From NCBI GenBank assembly GCA_964654015.1, contig CAZZHQ010000106.1, forward strand, positions 1-8,286: a stretch of DNA of 8,286 bases. Direction: 5' to 3'. A program made the position numbers and the translations under genes. Source of the DNA: JAUUZT01 sp964654015. Lineage in GTDB: Bacteria > Chloroflexota > Dehalococcoidia > GIF9 > AB-539-J10. Positions 1 through 5,452 of the stretch are shown here, piece by piece (the stretch's first letter is position 1; each line of letters begins with the position of its first letter). The notes beneath the pieces were generated by a model, which was not told where the DNA came from, searched no databases, and saw only the letters and a program-made list of their open reading frames with translations.

Positions 1-604
1 GGCCACTGTGAGGCACATTTCTAGTCTGGTGGGCTACTATCCTCTGCCAGCCTTTTTCCTCAATTTTTTCCCTGAGTTGCTTAGGCGTATAGAAAAATTT
101 ATCAAACGGCGGATTAAATTGTGGCACATTCACCAGGGTAACTTTTCCTCCGATGAAGGTGTCTTTTAGCTCGTTAAACATTCTTACGCCAGGATGTCCT
201 ACATCGGTTGTGCCCAGCACAGCCTGTTCCATTTTCACTTTGTCATAATTAAAGATATCCTGAACTTCTAAGAGAGCTAAAACCCTTTCTTGATAAACAA
301 GAAGGATAGCGTCTCCTTCTTTAATATCCCTCTCCCTGATTTCTTCAGCTGCAATGTCAAACACAATCGGTATCGACCAGAGTGTGCTATTTGCCAATGT
401 CATCTTTTCGCACACTGCCTCTACATCTACCTTACCCATAAAGCCCTCCAATGGAGTAAAAAAGCCGTAGGCGATGTCAATACACTCTCTGGCAATACGC
501 CCGGTAATAGCTACTCGTTTTAATCCTTTAACGCGTTCCTTCACCTCTGATGGCGGTATCACCCTCTCTACAATCTCTTTACCACTATAGCCTATATATT
601 TCAT
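1..604 (-). CDS. sat: Sulfate adenylyltransferase (ATP sulfurylase), N-terminal half; cut by the window edge
   Basis: Reading from an ATG at 604 gives 201 codons with no stop before the left edge. The enzyme interconverts ATP plus sulfate with adenosine 5'-phosphosulfate (APS) plus pyrophosphate in the cytoplasm. Seen: YGFFTPLEGFM (residues 46-56), the PUA-like N-terminal domain signature; a TDVGHPGV stretch (133-140) as in Sat proteins; and QTRNVPH (193-199), the start of the nucleotide-binding QxRNxxHxxH motif. The frame is cut inside that motif, roughly half way through a ~400-residue family protein. The N-terminus lacks the PHGGK motif common in bacterial Sat and begins MKYIGYSGKE; the YGFF version of the signature recalls dissimilatory-type Sat such as that of Archaeoglobus. 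The start is supported by GAAGAGGT about 6 nt upstream, a modest ribosome-binding site. It lies 154 bp downstream of the CysD-like gene, probably in the same transcription unit. Family assignment is firm; direction of catalysis cannot be told. Confidence 0.93.
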   Translation of the reverse strand, partial: MKYIGYSGKEIVERVIPPSEVKERVKGLKRVAITGRIARECIDIAYGFFTPLEGFMGKVDVEAVCEKMTLANSTLWSIPIVFDIAAEEIRERDIKEGDAILLVYQERVLALLEVQDIFNYDKVKMEQAVLGTTDVGHPGVRMFNELKDTFIGGKVTLVNVPQFNPPFDKFFYTPKQLREKIEEKGWQRIVAHQTRNVPHSG

Positions 605-648
605 ACTTGTACCTCTTCACAATTTCTATCATAAAGAACCGCTTTCAT
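601..648 (-). other. Possible 15-codon leader ORF overlapping the sat start
   Basis: A 15-codon frame (MKAVLYDRNCEEVQV) ends in TGA, and that TGA overlaps the sat ATG as ATGA, the arrangement typical of translational coupling. Its own ribosome-binding site is doubtful, because GTGGAG abuts the ATG directly. The peptide vaguely resembles the extreme N-terminus of zinc-type alcohol dehydrogenases, so it could be a truncated gene start, a leader peptide or chance. Too short to decide. Confidence 0.2.
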
Positions 649-758
649 CTCCACGAAGATTCTAAAGAATAAAAGCAAATCCCCTGTCAGCTAGACGACT
701 AATTGTTGTTATTCGAACTGGCTAGAGCTTCTCAATAAGAGTGACAATATGCATTAGG

Positions 759-1589
759 TTACATATATCCCAGCTTGCGTAATCTTCCCATTGATTTTTC
801 CTTGTCCTGCCTTCTCCCAGCCCTCTCAGTCGTATGCTCAAGGTCTTGCTCCCAGGCGGGAACACCCTCCTTAGCTATGGCACTGGTAGTCTTGGCACCC
901 AATGAGCGATATCCCTGCTCATAGAGTATGCAATAGGGTATATTAAACACCTGATAGGTATCCCAGAGTAGCCTCTCCGTAAAGTGTAGGATTGGCTTAA
1001 TGCGCATATGCTCCGGTATTAGATGAGCTGCTTCTTTCTTTTCGAAATACTCATCTCCGACCCTGGCGACTTGCTCATCCCTCCGGAGTCCTTGGAAGAT
1101 AGCCTTTACATTATGTTTCTCAATGTATGTATTGAACATGACAGTCTTCATCAGGTGATTACCGGTATATGACTCGGCCTCGAAGGGGAAGGAGTCTTCC
1201 GTAAAGCCGATGCGCTTAAGCTCAGCCTGGTTCCTCTCGTCGAGGTCACTGACCTTAACGATGTTGTTGAGTTTGCCACCAGCCGCCTTAATGACATCGT
1301 CATTGCGGCACCATTCCAGCTCTAACTTCCATTCCTCGGCGTATTTCTCCATAAACTCGTGAATCTCTGGAAATACGTCGAACTCGTCAATAGTCATAAC
1401 CTTGGGTATTTTGATGCTATCCTCCTGGCATACCTGGCGGATAATCCACAAGTCCAACCCGCTATCCTTGCCACCTGTCCAGGTGATTGCCAGATCCTCT
1501 ACCTTGTAATCTTTAAACGCTTGTCGTATCACCTCCTTTGATTTTCCGACTAACTCTTTACACTTTTCAGCCTTGTCTTGCTCTGTCAC
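759..1589 (-). CDS. CysD-like PP-loop ATP pyrophosphatase (PAPS reductase / sulfate adenylyltransferase subunit 2 superfamily)
   Basis: 276 residues from a GTG start. The superfamily uses a PP-loop to bind ATP; CysD forms APS from ATP and sulfate, normally driven by the GTPase CysN, while CysH relatives reduce PAPS or APS. Seen: PP-loop TGGKDS at residues 38-43, GLRRDE near the middle (compare ARRDEEK in CysD), YRSLGAKTTS (compare RFRTLGC), and a C-terminal TTERAGRRQDKE...LGYM that parallels the end of E. coli CysD (TSERQGRMIDRD...GYF). The redox-active cysteine motif of CysH reductases near the C-terminus is absent, which argues against a reductase. No cysN is visible in the window, so it may act alone, with a distant partner, or on another adenylylated substrate. 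It sits 24 bp downstream of the sulfatase-like gene and upstream of sat, indicating an operon. Superfamily is secure; exact reaction is not. Confidence 0.85.
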   Translation of the reverse strand: MTEQDKAEKCKELVGKSKEVIRQAFKDYKVEDLAITWTGGKDSGLDLWIIRQVCQEDSIKIPKVMTIDEFDVFPEIHEFMEKYAEEWKLELEWCRNDDVIKAAGGKLNNIVKVSDLDERNQAELKRIGFTEDSFPFEAESYTGNHLMKTVMFNTYIEKHNVKAIFQGLRRDEQVARVGDEYFEKKEAAHLIPEHMRIKPILHFTERLLWDTYQVFNIPYCILYEQGYRSLGAKTTSAIAKEGVPAWEQDLEHTTERAGRRQDKEKSMGRLRKLGYM

Positions 1590-1594
1590 TTTTG

Positions 1595-1602
1595 TCCTCC
1601 TT
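1595..1602 (-). promoter_or_regulatory. Strong ribosome-binding site fixing the GTG start of the CysD-like gene
   Basis: AAGGAGGA lies 5 nt before GTG at 1589. This near-perfect Shine-Dalgarno sequence supports the GTG start over any internal ATG. Confidence 0.8.
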
Positions 1603-1613
1603 TTTTATTTTTA

Positions 1614-2816
1614 CTAACTGAGCCATCTTCTCACCCTAGGTTTCAATTTTCTTTTCAACTCTTCTGCTTCAGGTGATGTATTAACAATATTACTGAGCTC
1701 CTTCGGGTCTTCCCCAAGGTCATACATCTCCCAACTATCCAGGTTGGCACGGTATATTATCTTAAGGTCTTTGTCACGATAGAAGTAGATGTCCCTGTCC
1801 AGATCACCTCCTTTCTTACTATGTTGGTCAATAGCCTCACCATATACACCCCTGTCTGGATAATCTGCCAGAGGAAGAAGAGAATGGCCTTCAAACTTTT
1901 CTACTGGGTCAAGCCCAAAGAGATGTATTATGGTTGGTGGTATATCAACATTGCTGACTAGGGTATTACAAACCGTTACTTCACCAGCTCCGTAGATTAA
2001 TAAAGGCATATCTATGAGCTCTGAATACATTTTGTCATCGTGGGAAAGCCCACCATGCTCATTAAACTCATCACCGTGGTCGTTGGTAGCAATAATCACT
2101 GTCTCTTCTAAGATGCCAATATTTTCTAGGAAACTCAAGAATTCTTCAAAGTAAGTATCCACTTCCCGAACGTGTATGTCATATAGTTTTTTCAGTAGCT
2201 CTACCTTTGCTGGGTCGGAAACATCCCTTTTAAGTTGCATATTTTGGAACATATCGTACATCTCGTCCTGGCTGATGGTAACCGAAGGGTCAGCCATATC
2301 GACATATTTCTTTTCTGGCATATAAGGTTCATGGACATCCATGTAGTGAAGCCACAGGAAGAATGGCTTTTTAGTTCCGCTTTTAGAGTAGGATGAAAGC
2401 CAGTCAACTGCCTTCTGATTCACTATATTACCTCTAACATAAGGTATCCTAGGCTCAACCTCATCCTCCATAGAATCATAGAAGACATCCCAGCCCCGGT
2501 TCCAGCCCAGAAATCCGCCAATATACGGGTTTGAGTGAAATGCCGCGGTAGTAATCCCAGCCTGCTGGAGGGGCTCGGAAATCAAGGTTCTCTGGGGAGC
2601 AAGCCCCCTCGGTTGCCCATACTCAAGGAAATAAGAGGAAGTAAGCAAACCGGGAAATGAAGCCTGGGTGTACGGTCCAACAGTTTGACCCCTAGTGAAT
2701 ACGATAGATTTGTTCCCTAAGGAATCAAAGGCTGGGGTTAGCCCTTTTTTGTTACCATAAATCCCGAAGACATCCTTTCTTGCTGCATCTACTGTAACCA
2801 GAATAACATTCTTCAT
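1614..2816 (-). CDS. Sulfatase-family (alkaline phosphatase superfamily) hydrolase with a non-canonical nucleophile site
   Basis: 400 residues. The fold is clear: VTVDAARKD at residues 7-15 carries the first metal-binding Asp (D10); LHYMDVHEPY at 156-165 and NDHGDEFNEHGG at 245-256 carry further metal and substrate ligands; MYDLGEDPKELSNI at 364-377 is the characteristic sulfatase C-terminal strand. The family hydrolyses sulfate or phosphate esters. True type I sulfatases carry C/S-x-P-x-R, whose Cys or Ser becomes formylglycine. Here the equivalent stretch is TQASFPGLLTS (50-60), putting Thr50 where the Cys/Ser belongs and Phe where the Arg belongs, so formylglycine cannot form at that position. 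Thr is the nucleophile in several phosphatase and phosphotransferase relatives, so the substrate may not be a sulfate ester. There is no signal peptide, which suggests a cytoplasmic enzyme. GGGAGGTG precedes the ATG. A 51-bp copy of its start region lies about 1.1 kb upstream. Confidence 0.88.
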   Translation of the reverse strand: MKNVILVTVDAARKDVFGIYGNKKGLTPAFDSLGNKSIVFTRGQTVGPYTQASFPGLLTSSYFLEYGQPRGLAPQRTLISEPLQQAGITTAAFHSNPYIGGFLGWNRGWDVFYDSMEDEVEPRIPYVRGNIVNQKAVDWLSSYSKSGTKKPFFLWLHYMDVHEPYMPEKKYVDMADPSVTISQDEMYDMFQNMQLKRDVSDPAKVELLKKLYDIHVREVDTYFEEFLSFLENIGILEETVIIATNDHGDEFNEHGGLSHDDKMYSELIDMPLLIYGAGEVTVCNTLVSNVDIPPTIIHLFGLDPVEKFEGHSLLPLADYPDRGVYGEAIDQHSKKGGDLDRDIYFYRDKDLKIIYRANLDSWEMYDLGEDPKELSNIVNTSPEAEELKRKLKPRVRRWLS

Positions 2817-2835
2817 CTCAGGTCAAACACCTCCC
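2785..2835 (-). repeat. 51-bp direct repeat, copy A (start region of the sulfatase-like gene)
   Basis: This segment covers the ribosome-binding site, the ATG and the first 10-11 codons of the intact sulfatase-like gene. It matches 3870-3920 over 51 bp with a single mismatch (2830 C versus 3915 T, plus strand). Both copies have the same orientation, about 1.08 kb apart, with the SDR gene between them. Confidence 0.97.
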
Positions 2836-2920
2836 TGATTATTCCGTACTCTCCCTTTCTTTTTACTTGGGTTCAATGGTTAAGCAATTCCCCGATAAGT
2901 TTACTTTAAGTTCCGGCCAG

Positions 2921-3739
2921 CTAAATGGTTGACCCACCATCAATATTCATGAGCATGCCGGTAACATTATTAGCCTCCTCTGACAATAGGAAGACAACCC
3001 CATACCCCATGTCTTGCGGTGACTGGGGCCTCTTCATAGGAATAGAGGTTTCGGCCATTTCCAGAAAGACCTCTTCATTAGTCTTTCCTTTGTATGCCTC
3101 CGGGTTTAATTCCCTTCGCTTCGCGATGACCTTCTCGTGGAAACCGGGGGTATAAACCCTACCAGGGCAAATGGCGTTTACGTTGATATTATGCTTTGCC
3201 ATCACATAAGCCAAGTTCTTGGTGAAGAAGACGACAGCAGCCTTAGAACAGCAATAACTGCTCACAAAGGGAAGATGCCCGTATTGAGCACATTCCGAAG
3301 CGGTATTAACTATCTTGCCGTATCCCTGTTTTACAAAAATGGGAATAACAGCCTGACACATGAAGATAGCTGGCATAAGGTTAAGTTTGAAGACCACATT
3401 CCATTCCTCCTCCGTTTCATCAACAAAATCCATGGTTGCCTTCTCAAAGAAAGGCTTACCAAGACCACCTACCACGTTAACTACTCCATCTAGCCTTCCA
3501 AGGGTATCCAGAGTGGTCTTGACTACTTTTTTGCACTCTTCTTTATCAGTAAGGTCTGCTTTTATGGCGACAGCTTTGCGACCTGCCTTCATAACGTCTT
3601 TAGCAATTCTCTTAGCTTCAGCTTCGTTAATGTCGACAACGGCTGTATCTGCCCCTTCTGAGGCCAAAACCTTGACAACCCCCTCACCGATACCCGGTCC
3701 AGCACCAGCAACAATAACTACCTTGTCCTTTAATCTCAT
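2921..3739 (-). CDS. Short-chain dehydrogenase/reductase (SDR) family oxidoreductase
   Basis: 272 residues, a typical classical-SDR length. The Rossmann nucleotide motif is AGAGPGIG (11-18), with D36 at the end of beta-2 favouring NAD(H) over NADP(H). ADLTD follows at 61-65, an NVVGG variant of the NNAG motif at 88-92, and the catalytic tetrad N120, S148, Y162, K166 (YCCSK) is complete, so the enzyme should be active. A VTGMLMNIDGGSTI-type tail (last 14 residues) is the usual SDR ending. The family oxidises or reduces alcohols, ketones and sugars in the cytoplasm; the substrate cannot be read from sequence. Position between aryl-sulfotransferase-like and sulfatase-like genes suggests action on the alcohol carrying or losing a sulfate group (inference). 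GGGGGGTGA precedes the ATG. The next gene starts 104 bp downstream. It is the first intact gene after the scar region and has a plausible promoter in front of it. Confidence 0.95.
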   Translation of the reverse strand: MRLKDKVVIVAGAGPGIGEGVVKVLASEGADTAVVDINEAEAKRIAKDVMKAGRKAVAIKADLTDKEECKKVVKTTLDTLGRLDGVVNVVGGLGKPFFEKATMDFVDETEEEWNVVFKLNLMPAIFMCQAVIPIFVKQGYGKIVNTASECAQYGHLPFVSSYCCSKAAVVFFTKNLAYVMAKHNINVNAICPGRVYTPGFHEKVIAKRRELNPEAYKGKTNEEVFLEMAETSIPMKRPQSPQDMGYGVVFLLSEEANNVTGMLMNIDGGSTI

Positions 3740-3769
3740 TTCACCCCCCTTTTTATATATGTCATTTTT

Positions 3770-3799
3770 ATTTTAGGGCTAGCCCTATTTGCCTGTCAT
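3770..3799 (-). promoter_or_regulatory. Putative sigma-70-type promoter for the SDR-sulfatase-CysD-like-sat unit
   Basis: Reading leftward, ATGACA (3799-3794; 5 of 6 to TTGACA) is separated by an 18-bp spacer from TAAAAT (3775-3770; 5 of 6 to TATAAT), about 30 bp before the SDR start codon. Placement and spacing fit a housekeeping promoter, but short matches of this kind also arise by chance in AT-rich intergenic DNA. Confidence 0.4.
3774..3787. promoter_or_regulatory. 14-bp perfect palindrome, possible operator
   Basis: TAGGGCTAGCCCTA is a perfect inverted repeat. It lies in the spacer of the putative promoter and touches its -10 element, where a bound dimeric repressor would block RNA polymerase. 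No similar site was noticed ahead of the other genes here, so the regulator is unknown. Confidence 0.4.
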
Positions 3800-3862
3800 C
3801 TCAGCCTTCATGTCTTACCTATTACCAGTCCAAACTGCGTAAGTCCGTCAAAGGTGGTTAAA

Positions 3863-3901
3863 TTATGTAGCATCTACTGTAACCAGAATAACATTCTTCA
3901 T
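3863..3901 (-). pseudogene. Orphan 5' fragment of the sulfatase-like gene
   Basis: The first 11 residues (MKNVILVTVDA) are encoded identically to the intact sulfatase-like gene, followed by Thr and TAA. Homology ends at 3870, so the stop comes from unrelated sequence. The ATG overlaps the stop of the truncated sat fragment as ATGA. It cannot make a functional enzyme; it is the 3' part of a duplicated 51-bp segment. Confidence 0.85.
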
Positions 3902-3920
3902 CTCAGGTCAAACATCTCCC
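3870..3920 (-). repeat. 51-bp direct repeat, copy B (in the scar region)
   Basis: Partner of 2785-2835, 50 of 51 positions identical. The upstream end of this copy reads in frame as the end of the truncated sat fragment (REMFDL), and the downstream end as the sulfatase start. Copy B therefore straddles a junction between two gene fragments. Confidence 0.97.
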
Positions 3921-4038
3921 TTGAGTTCAGTCTGATTTTAGGTAGTGTCTCAGCCTCTTTGATACCATTCTCATATTGACTACCAGTGGCTAGCAATGGA
4001 AGTACTTTGCCTCCGTGAGGTAGAACTAAATTAGACAT
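3898..4038 (-). pseudogene. Truncated sulfate adenylyltransferase, N-terminal 46 codons only
   Basis: The frame starts at ATG 4038 and ends at TGA after 46 residues. MSNLVLPHGGKVLPLL at the N-terminus and ETLPKIRLNSREMFDL at residues 30-45 match the canonical bacterial Sat N-terminus (PHGGKL..., then TLPK(I/V)-L-SRE(M/V)-DL, which normally runs on to the LGIG-FSPL-GFM segment). Here it breaks right after DL, exactly where the 51-bp sulfatase-derived repeat takes over. About 350 residues, including the whole catalytic domain, are missing. It is a different Sat type from the intact gene at the left edge, which lacks PHGGK. AAGGAG lies 12 nt before the ATG, slightly long spacing. A fossil gene start with no expected enzymatic function. 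Confidence 0.82.
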
Positions 4039-4054
4039 CGATATTCATCACTCC

Positions 4055-4156
4055 TTACTTAGCACCGCATACTTTCTCAGGATTGTAAAGTCTAAACCAC
4101 GTTTTCCCCATAGGATACTCACTAGAATCTATCCCTCTGCTTAAGCTTAAATTCGT
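4055..4156 (-). other. Unassigned C-terminal-like open frame upstream of the sat fragment
   Basis: A 33-codon frame opens just after a TAG at 4157-4159 and closes with TAA at 4055-4057. The TAA is directly followed by the AAGGAG of the sat fragment, the layout expected for the end of an upstream operon gene. It contains an internal ATG at 4111 giving an 18-residue peptide (MGKTWFRLYNPEKVCGAK). I do not recognise the family. It may be the severed C-terminus of a gene once co-transcribed with the lost sat, or chance. The rest of 3740-4169 holds the promoter, the repeat and the two gene fragments listed separately; I see no intact gene in it. Confidence 0.25.
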
Positions 4157-4169
4157 CTATTTCCCCCAA

Positions 4170-5414
4170 CTAGTACCCTAACGCCGTTAGTCTCCTAGCC
4201 GAAATGTCAGCCACTTTCTTCATCGCCAAGGTGCCTGGAGCAGCCTGCCGTTTTACAGGTAACGGATTGTCTCTCTCCAAACCAGAGTATTCCACTCCGT
4301 AGCGGAAAGCAGAATAAAGCATGCATGGCTGGGACTTCGTTGGTGATGTCTCATAGGAAGGTAAATAGTTAACGAATTCCCAGATATGCTCACCTCTTGG
4401 ATTTACCTCAAAGACCCTACCCCAGGTTCCTTCACAGATAAGAGTGTTGCCATTGGGAAGCCTCTGGCAGCTCGCCAGAGTAGAGGAGAAGAAACGACCA
4501 AGGATTCGCCGCTCATCCGGAGGATAAACCCAGACTATGGCATTACTCTGTGCCCCAAAACGGAAGTACATACGCTCTAGCGTGGGGTTAACTACAGTCG
4601 GGTCGAGTTCCAGGACCCGGGAATCCGAGCGTGGCGCAAAACTATGCAGGTCATTGTCAAACACAAGCAAGTTGCCGTTGTCCAGCACAGTGGCAAAGTG
4701 CTGATGCTCAAGAACCCTCCTGCCAAACCGCCACTTTATATCGCCACTCCCTTTGTCAATAATGACGACAAGATTACTTTCCATGAAGCTGGCCATTACA
4801 CTCCCATCAGGCATCTCGGCAACAGAAGTAGCGTGTGTCCACTCATTCGGGGGACATACTGGACAGGTTACGTCCGCCTCGGGGTCCAGATGTTCATGCC
4901 CTATCCATTCCCAGACAACCTTACCCTCGGGTGTTATCTCCTGTATGGCATCTCCCCACATCGGGCCCTTCCTCCTCACACCCCATCCTAAGGATATAGA
5001 ATCAGTGCCCTCTGTCTTAACCTTTCGCGCAATTTCCTCTGGTACTTTAGTCCACTTGATGACCAGAGTATTGCCGTTCTCCATCCTGAAGAAGCCATGG
5101 TGGAGATAGGGATCCTTACGCTCCCACACCTTATTACCATTCCAGTCAAGCTCCAACAAAGCACCCCCAGCACCCTCAAGCAAACCTAGAGGGTTATCCT
5201 CAACTCTTACATGGCAGAGCAGATGTCCATTTGGCAAGAGTTCTGCCTGCCAAGCCGGTCGGCGACCTAGCCTCCACTGGTGAACTACTCTTCCATACAT
5301 GTCTATGAGCCATACCCCACTACCCTCAACAGGTGTAATTAGGGTAAAGCCATTGAAGGCTCGTTGTGTGTCATAAAAAGTTAGGCCCTTGATGCTCGTA
5401 AAAGCAACGCTCAT
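4170..5414 (-). CDS. Arylsulfotransferase (ASST)-like beta-propeller protein, paralog 1
   Basis: 414 residues. ASST enzymes move a sulfuryl group from a phenolic sulfate donor to an acceptor through a sulfo-histidine, without PAPS. Propeller-blade signatures recur: LLPNGHLL, LDWNGNKVWE, MENGNTLVIKW, WGDAIQEITPEGKVVWEW, LDNGNLLVFDN and CQRLPNGNTLICEGTWGRVFEV. Conserved polar residues include GHEHLDP (H173, H175), WTHATS (H194), HQH (H237, H239) and a following DLH and SRVLELD (H257, R266), plausible counterparts of the catalytic His/Arg set of known AssT. C184-P-V-C187 sits just before H194. No signal peptide is seen, whereas enterobacterial AssT is periplasmic. The tail carries RQAAPGT and ends RLTALGY. 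ATG 5414 is chosen over GTG 5423 because AAGGAG at 5428-5423 overlaps that GTG and sits 8 nt before the ATG; the N-terminus MSVAF then aligns with paralog 3. It starts 38 bp after paralog 2. Confidence 0.85.
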   Translation of the reverse strand: MSVAFTSIKGLTFYDTQRAFNGFTLITPVEGSGVWLIDMYGRVVHQWRLGRRPAWQAELLPNGHLLCHVRVEDNPLGLLEGAGGALLELDWNGNKVWERKDPYLHHGFFRMENGNTLVIKWTKVPEEIARKVKTEGTDSISLGWGVRRKGPMWGDAIQEITPEGKVVWEWIGHEHLDPEADVTCPVCPPNEWTHATSVAEMPDGSVMASFMESNLVVIIDKGSGDIKWRFGRRVLEHQHFATVLDNGNLLVFDNDLHSFAPRSDSRVLELDPTVVNPTLERMYFRFGAQSNAIVWVYPPDERRILGRFFSSTLASCQRLPNGNTLICEGTWGRVFEVNPRGEHIWEFVNYLPSYETSPTKSQPCMLYSAFRYGVEYSGLERDNPLPVKRQAAPGTLAMKKVADISARRLTALGY

Positions 5415-5422
5415 GTTAAACA

Positions 5423-5428
5423 CTCCTT
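5423..5428 (-). promoter_or_regulatory. Ribosome-binding site deciding the start of ASST-like paralog 1
   Basis: AAGGAG lies 8 nt before ATG 5414. The in-frame GTG at 5423 overlaps this element and so cannot use it, which supports the shorter protein. Confidence 0.75.
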
Positions 5429-5452
5429 CTATTTAAAGTTGTTATCCAAAGA

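Noticed and set aside
3360..3776. 138-codon plus-strand open frame
   Set aside because: It is antisense to the SDR gene, which has a complete catalytic tetrad. The Ser/Thr-rich product is a shadow translation.
5415..5423. Upstream GTG start for ASST-like paralog 1
   Set aside because: The only Shine-Dalgarno element overlaps that GTG. ATG 5414 has correct 8-nt spacing and matches the N-terminus of paralog 3.
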